Shown here one piece after another: positions 26,758 through 34,108 of a stretch of 64,000 nt of DNA. A program made the translations under genes and the position numbers. The notes under the pieces were generated by a model. The model did no database searches. It was given only the letters and a program-made list of their open reading frames with translations, and was not told where the DNA came from. How positions within the stretch are numbered: the first letter of the stretch is position 1; the number at the start of each line of letters is the position of its first letter. The stretch lies in the NCBI RefSeq assembly GCF_014203545.1, contig NZ_JACHJG010000004.1, positions 1 to 64,000 of the forward strand, in the 5' to 3' direction. The stretch comes from Streptomyces netropsis. Lineage in GTDB: Bacteria > Actinomycetota > Actinomycetes > Streptomycetales > Streptomycetaceae.

Positions 26758-26769
26758 TGCCATATGGCA
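26758..26769. promoter_or_regulatory. Perfect 12-base palindrome TGCCATATGGCA upstream of pcp
   Basis: The palindrome lies between DUF979 (ending 26790) and pcp (starting 26718) in an unusually A/T-rich short gap. It may be an operator or a promoter element for separate transcription of pcp. Its sequence differs from the ATTGTT operator of the divergent promoter. Confidence 0.4.
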
Positions 26770-26789
26770 TCAGATATCGTCGTAAAGGG

Positions 26790-27758
26790 TCAAAAGGCGA
26801 AGGCGGCCATGATGACGATGTTGCAGCCGAGCAGGGCGACCGCGGTGGGCAGTTGCGCCTTGATGGGTCCGTACTGGTCCTTGAGCTCCAGCAGCGCGGC
26901 GGGGACGACGTTGTAGTTCGCGGCCATGGGCGTCACCAACGTGCCGCAGAAGCCCGCGAGCATGCCGACGGCGAGGACGGCGGAGGCGTTGCCGTGCGCC
27001 TGCTCCACCAGCACCGGCCAGCCGACGGCCGCGGTCATCACGGGGAACGCGGCGAAGCCGTTGCCCATGACGACGGTGAAGAGGAACATGCCGACGCAGT
27101 AGACGACGACCGCGATGAGCACCGAGCCCTCCGGCAGGACCGCGGTGGTGATCCGGCGGACCTGGTCGCCGACGCCCGCGACGGAGAAGATCGAGCCGAG
27201 GGTGGCCAGCAGCTGCGGCAGCAGCATCGCCCAGCCCATCGCTTCCAGCATCGAGCGCCCGGCGTGCACGGGCACGGTGATCCGCCTCTCGCGCAGCATC
27301 ACCATCCCGACGGCGAGGGCGACGAGGGAGCCGATCCCCAGCCCGAGGATGGTCTCGCTGCCCTTCTGCAGGACGGGCTCGCCTCCCAGGGAGAGCTTCT
27401 TGACGCCGACCGCGCAGATCAGGGCGACGGCGGGGATGGTGAGGGCGGGCACGAACAGTTTGCCGCCGAACCGCCGCGCGCTCGCCACCCGCTGCTCGGG
27501 GGTCGTCGTGCGGGCCTTGCCGCGCCCGGTGAACCCGAAGCCGGCGAGGCAGACCATGACGAGGACGGCGGCGCCGAGCGGCTCGGGCGGGGCCGACTTG
27601 TCGACGACCCAGGTGCTGTAGACGAAACCGAGGCCGAGCAGGCCCCAGAAGGCGGCGGTGCCCAGCCGCTTGGGGTTGCTGCGGTCGGTGAGCATCTGGG
27701 CGGCCATCACCAGGAAGATGCCGCCGACGAGCCAGTAGAACCACTCTGCCTTGATCAC
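26790..27758 (-). CDS. DUF979 membrane protein, putative 5-oxoproline transporter subunit
   Basis: The 322-residue protein is a polytopic membrane protein with about eight to ten hydrophobic helices (for example YWLVGGIFLVMAAQML near the start and LLGCNIVIMAAFAF at the end). DUF979 proteins occur next to DUF969 and pcp in many bacteria. The GTG start at 27758 overlaps the DUF969 stop as GTGA, so the two are coupled and probably form one transporter. A role in uptake of 5-oxoproline or pyroglutamyl peptides is inferred from the surrounding pcp and pxpABC genes. Confidence 0.85.
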   Translation of the reverse strand: MIKAEWFYWLVGGIFLVMAAQMLTDRSNPKRLGTAAFWGLLGLGFVYSTWVVDKSAPPEPLGAAVLVMVCLAGFGFTGRGKARTTTPEQRVASARRFGGKLFVPALTIPAVALICAVGVKKLSLGGEPVLQKGSETILGLGIGSLVALAVGMVMLRERRITVPVHAGRSMLEAMGWAMLLPQLLATLGSIFSVAGVGDQVRRITTAVLPEGSVLIAVVVYCVGMFLFTVVMGNGFAAFPVMTAAVGWPVLVEQAHGNASAVLAVGMLAGFCGTLVTPMAANYNVVPAALLELKDQYGPIKAQLPTAVALLGCNIVIMAAFAF

Positions 27759-28465
27759 TTGGTGGCCTTCCGGTCGAGGACCTCGCGCGCACCGGCTCCG
27801 GCGTCCCCGCCGGCCAGTGCCCGGTCCAGGCGCAGCAGCCGCCAGCCGTGGATGGCGAGGGCGCACAGGGCGGTGGGTATGGCCCACAGCGCGAGCTGCA
27901 GCGGCTCGAGGTGGGTGTGGTAGGTGGTGTTGACGAATCCGGTGATGAGCAGGATCGAGCCGACGGCCAGGAAGACGTCCTCGCCGAAGAAGAGCCCGAC
28001 GTTGTCGGCGCTGGCGGCGAAGGAGCGCACCTTCTCCCGGGTCGCGTCGGGCAGCGGGCCGTGGCGCCGCTCGGCCGCGCCCTCGGCCATGGGGGCGGCG
28101 AGCGGGCGCACGGTCTGGGCGTGTCCGAAGACGCTGACGAGTCCGAGTGCCGCGGTGATCTGACGGAGCAGGAGGTAGAGGGCCAGGAAGCGGCCGGTGG
28201 TGAGCCCGGCGAAGCGGGTGATCAGCCGGCGGGCCTGCTCCTGGAGGCCGTAGCGCTCCAGCAGGCCGATGACGGGGAGGGTGATCACGAAGATCGTCAC
28301 CGCCCGGCTGGAGGCGAAGCCGGTGCCGAAGGCGGCCAGCACCTTCTGCGGCGAGAGCCCGCCGAGCAGGCCGGTGGCGATGCCCGCGACACCGACGACC
28401 AGCAGGGGGTTGCGCCTCGTGGCGAAGCCGATCACGACCACGAGGACGCCCAGGAGAACGAGCAT
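27755..28465 (-). CDS. DUF969 membrane protein, putative 5-oxoproline transporter subunit
   Basis: The 236-residue protein opens directly with a hydrophobic helix (MLVLLGVLVVVIGFATRRNP), and about six helices follow. The family pattern is DUF969, always paired with DUF979. The start at 28465 has GGAAGGCAAGG upstream. It is the first gene of the leftward unit DUF969-DUF979-pcp and is transcribed from a promoter that contains the probable GntR operator, divergent from the regulator gene. Confidence 0.85.
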   Translation of the reverse strand: MLVLLGVLVVVIGFATRRNPLLVVGVAGIATGLLGGLSPQKVLAAFGTGFASSRAVTIFVITLPVIGLLERYGLQEQARRLITRFAGLTTGRFLALYLLLRQITAALGLVSVFGHAQTVRPLAAPMAEGAAERRHGPLPDATREKVRSFAASADNVGLFFGEDVFLAVGSILLITGFVNTTYHTHLEPLQLALWAIPTALCALAIHGWRLLRLDRALAGGDAGAGAREVLDRKATK

Positions 28466-28490
28466 GGGGCCTTGCCTTCCGCGTTCCCGG

Positions 28491-28512
28491 ACCTCACTCG
28501 ATCGGGTGAGGT
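28491..28512. promoter_or_regulatory. Imperfect 22-base palindrome in the DUF969 leader
   Basis: ACCTCAC and GTGAGGT arms flank a CGATCG core, making 20 of 22 positions symmetrical. It lies between the DUF969 promoter and its start codon. It could be a second operator for the neighbouring GntR-family regulator or a leader hairpin. Confidence 0.5.
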
Positions 28513-28523
28513 GACTGGCGAGG

Positions 28524-28552
28524 AGGCTAAGATATTGTTCAACAATCCTCAA
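28524..28552 (-). promoter_or_regulatory. DUF969-DUF979-pcp promoter with GntR operator between -35 and -10
   Basis: On the minus strand TTGAGG (28552-28547) and TAGCCT (28529-28524) are separated by exactly 17 bases, a vegetative-type promoter. Inside the spacer is ATTGTT-C-AACAAT (28534-28546), a palindrome with perfect arms and the shape of FCD/FadR-type GntR operators. Binding there would block polymerase directly. The site is about 100 bases before the divergent gntR start, so autoregulation is also likely. Confidence 0.75.
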
Positions 28553-28648
28553 GAGCCTTGACTGACGAATCGCTTGACCCACGAATCGCTTGACTTCCGC
28601 ATCCGTATCGCCCTTGATCGCTCCTGACTGCCGCACCGTGGAGGACGC

Positions 28649-29293
28649 ATGGCCCGATCCACCGCGCAGCGCGTGGCCGACACGCTGCGGACCCGCATCG
28701 AGGGCGGCGGACTGCCGCCCGGCACCCAGCTGTCCGAGGAGGCCCTCGGCCGGGACCTCGGGGTCTCGCGCAATACGCTGCGCGAGGCCTTCCGGCTGCT
28801 CATCCACGAGAGCCTGGTCGTCCACGTGCTGAACCGGGGGGTGTTCGTCCGGGTCCTGGAGCCCGCCGACGTCACGGACATCTACCGGGTGCGCGCCGCC
28901 CTGGAGACCGCGGGGGTACGGGCCGCCGCCGACGCGGCCCGGCCGTTGCGCGACGCCGTCGCCCGGGCGGTGGCCGAGGGCGAGCGCGCCGCGGCCGGGG
29001 AGGACTGGCGGGAGGTGGGCTCGGCGGACCTCCGCTTCCACCGGGCGCTCGCGGCGCTGGCCGGCAGCGCGCGCATCGACACCGCCATGGACCGGCTGCT
29101 GGCCGAACTGCGCCTGGCCTTCCACGCGATGCCCTCGCCGCGCCGCTTCCACGAGCCGTTCCTGGCGCGCAACCGCACGCTCGCCGCCCTCCTCGACGAC
29201 GGCGCGTACGACCGCGCCGAAGCCGAGCTGACCACCTATCTGGACGATGCCCGAACGCTCATACTCGACGTGATGCGGGAGACCAGCCGATGA
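28649..29293 (+). CDS. GntR-family regulator (FCD subgroup) of the 5-oxoproline locus
   Basis: The 214-residue protein has an N-terminal winged helix (about residues 5-70, with the recognition part EALGRDLGVSRNTLREAFRLL) and a C-terminal helical FCD ligand-binding domain with metal- or ligand-binding histidines (FHRALAAL, FHEPFLARN). GGAGGAC precedes the ATG. Its stop overlaps the pxpA start as ATGA, so regulator and 5-oxoprolinase genes form one operon, divergent from DUF969. 5-Oxoproline is the obvious candidate effector (inference). Confidence 0.88.
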   Translation: MARSTAQRVADTLRTRIEGGGLPPGTQLSEEALGRDLGVSRNTLREAFRLLIHESLVVHVLNRGVFVRVLEPADVTDIYRVRAALETAGVRAAADAARPLRDAVARAVAEGERAAAGEDWREVGSADLRFHRALAALAGSARIDTAMDRLLAELRLAFHAMPSPRRFHEPFLARNRTLAALLDDGAYDRAEAELTTYLDDARTLILDVMRETSR

Positions 29294-30084
29294 CCGGACC
29301 TGCCGACGGACCGGGCACGGCGCCCCGGTCTACGCTCGACCTCAACGCCGATCTGGGCGAGGGATTCGGACGCTGGCGGCTCACCGACGACGACGCGCTG
29401 CTGTCGGTCGTCACCAGCGCGAACATCGCCTGCGGCTTCCACGCGGGGGACCCCTCCACGATGCGCCGGGTGTGCGAGCGCGCCGTCGAACTCGGCGTGC
29501 GCATCGGCGCCCAGGTCTCCTACCGCGACCTGGCCGGGTTCGGACGCCGCGCGATGGACGTACCGCCGGACGAGCTCGCCGACGAGATCACCTACCAGAT
29601 CGGCGCGTTGCGCGTCTTCGCGCAGGCGGCCGGCTCGGACGTCGCGTATGTGAAGCCGCACGGCGCGCTCTACAACCGCACGGTCGCCGACGCCGCCCAG
29701 GCGGCCGCCGTGGTGGCGGGCATATCGGGGGCGGGCGGGCCGCTGCCCGTCCTCGGACTGCCCGGGTCTCGGCTGCACGAGGCCGCCGAGCGAGCCGGAC
29801 TGCCGGTGGTCCGTGAGGCGTTCGCGGACCGCGCGTACACCGCCGCGGGCACGCTCGTCTCCCGCCGGGAGCCGGGCTCCGTGATCGACGACCCGGACGC
29901 CGTCGTCACCCGGTCCGTCCGCATCGCCCGCGCGTCCGCCGTCCTCGCCCTCACCGGCGAGGAGGTCGCCGTCGACGCCCGCTCGCTGTGCCTGCACGGC
30001 GACACCCCCGGGGCCGCGCTGCTCGCCCGCCGGGTGCGGGACGGGCTGGAGGCCGCCGGGGTCCGGATCGAGGCGTTCGCGTGA
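29290..30084 (+). CDS. pxpA: 5-oxoprolinase subunit A (LamB/YcsF family)
   Basis: The 264-residue protein matches the LamB/YcsF family, now PxpA: LDLNADLGEGFGRW at the N-terminus, ANIACGFHAGDPSTM, and a KPHGALYN motif in the middle. With PxpB and PxpC it hydrolyses 5-oxoproline to glutamate using ATP. ATGA overlap with gntR and GTGA overlap with pxpB show translational coupling. Confidence 0.95.
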   Translation: MTGPADGPGTAPRSTLDLNADLGEGFGRWRLTDDDALLSVVTSANIACGFHAGDPSTMRRVCERAVELGVRIGAQVSYRDLAGFGRRAMDVPPDELADEITYQIGALRVFAQAAGSDVAYVKPHGALYNRTVADAAQAAAVVAGISGAGGPLPVLGLPGSRLHEAAERAGLPVVREAFADRAYTAAGTLVSRREPGSVIDDPDAVVTRSVRIARASAVLALTGEEVAVDARSLCLHGDTPGAALLARRVRDGLEAAGVRIEAFA

Positions 30085-30725
30085 GCGCGCCCCCGGAGGG
30101 ACTCACGGGGGCCCGCGCCCTTCCGGTCGGGCGCCGCGCCCTGCTCGTCGAGGTCGCCACCGCCGAACAGGCCCAGGCCCTGCACGCCGAGCTGCTGCGC
30201 CGCCGCGCCACCGGGGCGCTGCCGCCCGTGGCGGAGATCGTGCCCGCCGCCCGTACGGTCCTGCTGGACGGCCTCGACGACCCGCACGCCCTCGCCGCGG
30301 ACTTCGCGAGCTGGTCCATACCCCCGCTGACCGCCGCCGACGCCGCGGCCGTCGTCCTGCCGGTCCGCTACGACGGGGCCGACCTCGCCGAGGTCGCCGC
30401 CCTGTGGGGGGTGGCCGAGGACGAGGTCCCGCGGATCCACTCCGGCCTCGAATTCCGCGTCGCCTTCTGCGGTTTCGCGCCCGGTTTCGGCTATCTCACC
30501 GGTCTGCCCGAGCGGTTGCGGGTGCCGCGCCGGTCCACTCCGCGCACGGCCGTGCCCGCCGGGTCGGTGGGTCTGGCCGGCCCCTACACCGGGGTCTATC
30601 CGCGCTCCTCCCCCGGCGGCTGGCAGCTCATCGGCCGCACCGACGCGGCCCTGTGGGACCCCGGGCGGGAGCCGGCGGCGCTGCTCGCCCCGGGCACCCG
30701 CGTGCGCTTCGAGGTGTTCGGGTGA
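30081..30725 (+). CDS. pxpB: 5-oxoprolinase subunit B (KipI-like)
   Basis: The 214-residue protein belongs to the carboxyltransferase C/D (AHS1, KipI) family. The core motif AFCGFAPGFGYL, followed by a TGLPERLRVPRRSTPR stretch and GSVGLAGPYTGVYPRSSPGGW, is diagnostic. It forms a heteromer with PxpC. The GTG start overlaps the pxpA stop, and its stop overlaps the pxpC GTG start. In Bacillus the homologue was named for inhibition of KinA; the oxoprolinase role fits this locus. Confidence 0.94.
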   Translation: MSAPPEGLTGARALPVGRRALLVEVATAEQAQALHAELLRRRATGALPPVAEIVPAARTVLLDGLDDPHALAADFASWSIPPLTAADAAAVVLPVRYDGADLAEVAALWGVAEDEVPRIHSGLEFRVAFCGFAPGFGYLTGLPERLRVPRRSTPRTAVPAGSVGLAGPYTGVYPRSSPGGWQLIGRTDAALWDPGREPAALLAPGTRVRFEVFG

Positions 30726-31585
30726 CCGCCCTGACGGTGGTGCGGGCCGGGGCGCTGACGACCGTGCAGGACCTGGGCCGGCCCGGCCACGCGCATCTCG
30801 GGGTGCCCCGCTCCGGCGCGCTCGACCAGCCCGCGCACCGGCTCGCCAACCGGCTGGTGGGCAACCCCGCCGCGTTCGCCACCCTGGAGACCACGGTCAA
30901 CGGATGTGCCGTGCGCGTGGATGCGGCCGTGACGGCCGCCGTGACGGGGGCGCCCTGTCCGGTACGGGTCGACGGCCGCCCGGTGGCGTGGGGCGCGCCG
31001 GTGCGCGTCCCGGCGGGCGCCGTGCTCGACGTGGGCAGCGCCCGCGCGGGGCTGCGCTGCCACGTGGCCTTCGGGGGCGGCGTGGCCGTGCCCCGGGTGC
31101 TCGGCAGCCGCTCCCGCGACCTGCTCTCCGGCCTGGGGCCCGAACCGCTCGCCGACGGCATGTCCCTGCCTCTCGGCGCCCCTTGCGGGCCGCCCCTTGC
31201 GGCCGACACCGTGCCCTGGCCCGGTCCGCCCACGGCCGGGCTGGTGCTGCCCGTCGTCCTCGGCCCGCGGGACGACTGGTTCGTCCCCGAGGCGCGGCGG
31301 GCGCTGGCGGGTGGTGACTTCCGGGTGTCGGCGGCGAGCAACCGCATCGGGCTGCGCACCGAGGGGCCGTCCCTGGAGCGGGCGCGGGAGGGCGAACTCC
31401 CCAGTGAGGGCATGGTCCTCGGCGCCGTCCAGGTCCCGCCCGACGGCCGCCCCGTGGTCTTCCTCGCGGATCACCCCACGACCGGCGGCTACCCCGTCGT
31501 CGGCGTGGTCCCCGAACCGTCCCTGGCCGCCGCGGCCCAGGCGGTGCCGGGCACGCCGCTGCGGTTCGTTCCCGTGCGGGCGTAG
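30722..31585 (+). CDS. pxpC: 5-oxoprolinase subunit C (KipA-like)
   Basis: The 287-residue AHS2/KipA-type protein starts with the family hallmark VVRAGALTTVQDLGRPGHAHLGVPRSGALD (residues about 4-33) and contains NRIGLRTEG and HPTTGGYPVVG near the end. It completes the PxpABC 5-oxoprolinase. The GTG start overlaps pxpB. It ends 22 bases from the convergent glycosyltransferase gene. Confidence 0.94.
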   Translation: MTALTVVRAGALTTVQDLGRPGHAHLGVPRSGALDQPAHRLANRLVGNPAAFATLETTVNGCAVRVDAAVTAAVTGAPCPVRVDGRPVAWGAPVRVPAGAVLDVGSARAGLRCHVAFGGGVAVPRVLGSRSRDLLSGLGPEPLADGMSLPLGAPCGPPLAADTVPWPGPPTAGLVLPVVLGPRDDWFVPEARRALAGGDFRVSAASNRIGLRTEGPSLERAREGELPSEGMVLGAVQVPPDGRPVVFLADHPTTGGYPVVGVVPEPSLAAAAQAVPGTPLRFVPVRA

Positions 31586-31607
31586 CGGCGGGCACGGCGG
31601 CGCGCGT

Positions 31608-32762
31608 TCAGGCCGCGCTCCCCTCCACGGCCGGCCGGGGCCGGGCGCACCGGCGGGCGAGCACGTCGTCGTAGTGGCCCAGGAGGCGGTCGCCGATCAC
31701 CGTCCAGGTGCGGCCCAGGACGGACTCGCGGCCGGCCCGCCCGTATGCGGCGCGCCGGCCGCGGCAGGGTTCGAGGGCGAGTACGGCGTCGCGGACCGCC
31801 TCGGCGTCGTAGGGCCGCACGAGCAGACCGGTGCGGCCGTGGTCGATGAGGTCGAGGGGGCCGCCGACCGCCGGTGCGATCACCGGTACGCCGCTGGCCT
31901 GCGCCTCCTGCACGGTCTGGCAGAAGGTCTCCTGCGGGCCGGTGTGGACGAAGACGTCCAGCGAGGCGAAGATCCGGGCGAGGCCCTGCCCGGTGCGGCT
32001 GCCGAGGAAGCGTGCCCCGGGCAGGGCGGCGCGCAGCCCGGCGGCGCTGGGGCCGTCGCCGACGACGACGAGGCGCACACCCGGCAGCGCGCAGACGGGG
32101 GCGAGCAGCTCGACGCGTTTCTCCGGGGCGAGCCGGCCCACGTAGCCGACGATCAGCTCACCGCCGGGGGCGAGCGCGCGGCGCAGCTCCGGATCGCGCA
32201 GCGCGGGGTGGAAGCGGGTGGAGTCGACGCCGCGCGGCCACAGCCGCACCCGGGGGACGCCGTGCGCGACCAGGTCACGGGCGGCCGCGGCGGACGGCGC
32301 GAGGGTGCGGTCGGCGGCGGAGTGCACCGCCCGTATCCGCCGCCAGGCGAGGTTCGTGCCGGTGCCCAGATAGGTGCGGGCGTAGCCGCCGAGGTCGGTC
32401 TGGTAGACGGCGACGGCGGGCACGCCGAGGCGCGCGGCGGCGCTCATGCCGCGCGCGCCGAGCACGAAAGGGCTCGCGAGATGGACGACGTCGGGCCGGT
32501 GCGCGGCCAGCACCCCGGTCAGCCGTCGGCTCGGCAGCGCGACGCGGATCTGCGGATAGCCGGGCAGCGGCATCGAGGGCACCCGCACGACGGGGTACCG
32601 CCCGGCGTCGTCCTCGCCGCCGCCCGGATCGTAGGGGCCGGACGGGGTGACGACGAGCGGTTCGTGGCCGCGCCGGACCAGGTGCCGGGCGGTCTGCTCG
32701 GCGCAGTGGGCGACGCCGTTGACGTCGGGCGGGAAGGACTCGGTGACAATGACGATGCGCAT
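31608..32762 (-). CDS. GT4-family glycosyltransferase (probable mannosyltransferase)
   Basis: The 384-residue protein has a GT-B fold: N-terminal motif RIVIVTESFPPDVNGVA and a C-terminal domain with VGYVGRLAPEKRVELL and the E-X7-E region near ETFCQTVQEAQASGVPVIAP. The N-terminal sequence resembles GDP-mannose-dependent alpha-mannosyltransferases of actinobacteria (MgtA/PimB-like), but the acceptor cannot be read from sequence. There is no signal peptide, so it acts on the cytoplasmic face. It stands alone on its strand. Confidence 0.88.
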   Translation of the reverse strand: MRIVIVTESFPPDVNGVAHCAEQTARHLVRRGHEPLVVTPSGPYDPGGGEDDAGRYPVVRVPSMPLPGYPQIRVALPSRRLTGVLAAHRPDVVHLASPFVLGARGMSAAARLGVPAVAVYQTDLGGYARTYLGTGTNLAWRRIRAVHSAADRTLAPSAAAARDLVAHGVPRVRLWPRGVDSTRFHPALRDPELRRALAPGGELIVGYVGRLAPEKRVELLAPVCALPGVRLVVVGDGPSAAGLRAALPGARFLGSRTGQGLARIFASLDVFVHTGPQETFCQTVQEAQASGVPVIAPAVGGPLDLIDHGRTGLLVRPYDAEAVRDAVLALEPCRGRRAAYGRAGRESVLGRTWTVIGDRLLGHYDDVLARRCARPRPAVEGSAA

Positions 32763-32862
32763 AGGGGAGTTGTCGGCACCCCGCGCGCCGCGCGGACCAC
32801 GTGGATCTTTCCGCCCGGGGAACGTCCCGTGAGCGTTGGCCGCGCGGGCCGTTCAGCCGGGT

Positions 32863-33033
32863 TCAGTCCGAGCCGCGGACGATGTGCGGCTCGCTGTCGT
32901 CCTCGTCGCGGACGGCGTTGCCCGGGGCTTCCGTCAGCTCCGTCCGGCCGGGTAACGGTCCCGGCGTCCGGTCCGGGCGGCTGGTCCGAGGCCGGCCCGC
33001 GCTCTGCTCCTGCTGTCCCTCGCGACGCTCCAT
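32863..33033 (-). CDS. Small proline/charge-rich hypothetical protein (56 aa)
   Basis: The reading frame has good Streptomyces codon bias and an AGGGGG site before the ATG at 33033. The product is hydrophilic and probably disordered, with a basic Arg, Pro and Thr-rich first half and an acidic end (VRDEDDSEPHIVRG). No domain is recognised. It lies in an otherwise empty 460-base gap between the glycosyltransferase and the SPW gene, which supports it modestly. Confidence 0.5.
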   Translation of the reverse strand: MERREGQQEQSAGRPRTSRPDRTPGPLPGRTELTEAPGNAVRDEDDSEPHIVRGSD

Positions 33034-33226
33034 GGGCGATTTCCCCCTCTTCATCCCCCTGGGATCCGCCGGTCTCCCGACGGCCTCTTCTTGCGGCTCC
33101 CCCGTTCCCTCGCTCCCAAACAGGCGTCAGGGGGTGGTGTTGTCTACGCCATCAGGGTGGAAATTGGGGCAATTGAGGTTAAAATACAGCCAGGTCGCAC
33201 TTGAGTAGAGAAGGAAGGTGGCCGAC

Positions 33227-33658
33227 GTGAGCGCTCCTACGTCGCCCCGTATCGACCAGCACCCGGACCTCCTGGCGCTCCGCGCCCACTCGGAGGAAAC
33301 CACCGCGACACCCACCGCACAGGGCGTCGAAGCCCTCGCCTTTATGTGTGGCGTCTATCTGGCCGCCTCACCATGGATTGTCGGATTCAATGGCTCAACG
33401 ACCCTGGCCATCACCAATCTGATCGCCGGTGCCGCCTTCGCTTGTCTGCTCGGCGGCTTCGGGTCGGCGTACGAACGTACGCACGCAATGAGCTGGGCCG
33501 CGCTGTGCATAGCCGCGTGGACGATCGTCGCGCCCTGGGTCGTGGCGGGCAGCGCCGACACCACCCGGGCCATCGTCAGCAACGTCATCGTCGGCGGCGT
33601 GGCCGTCCTGTGCTCCCTCGCCCTCGCGGGGCTGGGAATGAGCAGATCCAGGCGCTGA
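33227..33658 (+). CDS. SPW-repeat membrane protein
   Basis: The 143-residue protein has a hydrophilic N-terminus (about 35 residues) and four transmembrane helices arranged as two SPW repeats; ASPWIVGF and APWVVAG are the repeat cores. SPW proteins are small membrane proteins of unknown function in actinobacteria. The GTG at 33227 has AGAAGGAAGG eight bases upstream; a GTG three codons earlier would overlap this site. The upstream 60 bases are markedly A/T-rich, likely a promoter. Confidence 0.85.
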   Translation: MSAPTSPRIDQHPDLLALRAHSEETTATPTAQGVEALAFMCGVYLAASPWIVGFNGSTTLAITNLIAGAAFACLLGGFGSAYERTHAMSWAALCIAAWTIVAPWVVAGSADTTRAIVSNVIVGGVAVLCSLALAGLGMSRSRR

Positions 33659-33703
33659 CCACCGGAGGACACACCGAACCCACCCACACCGCACCGGCCT
33701 GAC

Positions 33704-33740
33704 GGCGGGAGGCGGCCGCCAAGACGGCCCGCCTCCCGCC
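33704..33740. terminator. Terminator hairpin after the SPW gene
   Basis: A GGCGGGAGGCGG arm pairs with CCCGCCTCCCGCC downstream, leaving a short loop. It lies 45 bases past the SPW stop and 30 bases before the stop of the convergent small gene, so it can serve both. Confidence 0.75.
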
Positions 33741-33771
33741 GCCGCGTCCGCGACCGGGCGCGGGACGCGCC

Positions 33772-33942
33772 TCAGCCGGTCCCGGCCGCCTGGCCGGGTT
33801 CGACCGCGTCGAGGGGACGGTCGGCGAGGGTGTCGACGGGCCAGTCGGCCGGCCGCTCCGGCGGCATCCCGCGCAGGCGCTCGCGAAGGCGTCTGTCCAT
33901 GTCGTGACGGATCCGCTGGATGACTTCGTCCAAGTCGGGCAT
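33772..33942 (-). CDS. Small hydrophilic protein (56 aa) divergent from the ThDP-enzyme operon
   Basis: The product starts MPDLDEVIQRIRHDMDRRLR, a clearly amphipathic basic helix, then a Pro and Trp-containing tail. Codon bias fits a real gene and it occupies a gap with no alternative. A ribosome site is weak. No family is recognised. It is divergent from the 34109 operon and could share its control region. Confidence 0.5.
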   Translation of the reverse strand: MPDLDEVIQRIRHDMDRRLRERLRGMPPERPADWPVDTLADRPLDAVEPGQAAGTG

Positions 33943-34108
33943 ACCGGCGACCGTAGGACCCGCAGACCGGTCGGACCGGACGGAAAAGCAGGTTTTCACT
34001 CCTGCGGATGAATACTGAGCTGATCTTCGGCTGTCGTGGCTTTGCCGGGCGGGAAGTGGCAATGCTCCCCTCTCCCAACCGGCCCACCGACCCCAAGAGG
34101 TGCGAGGC

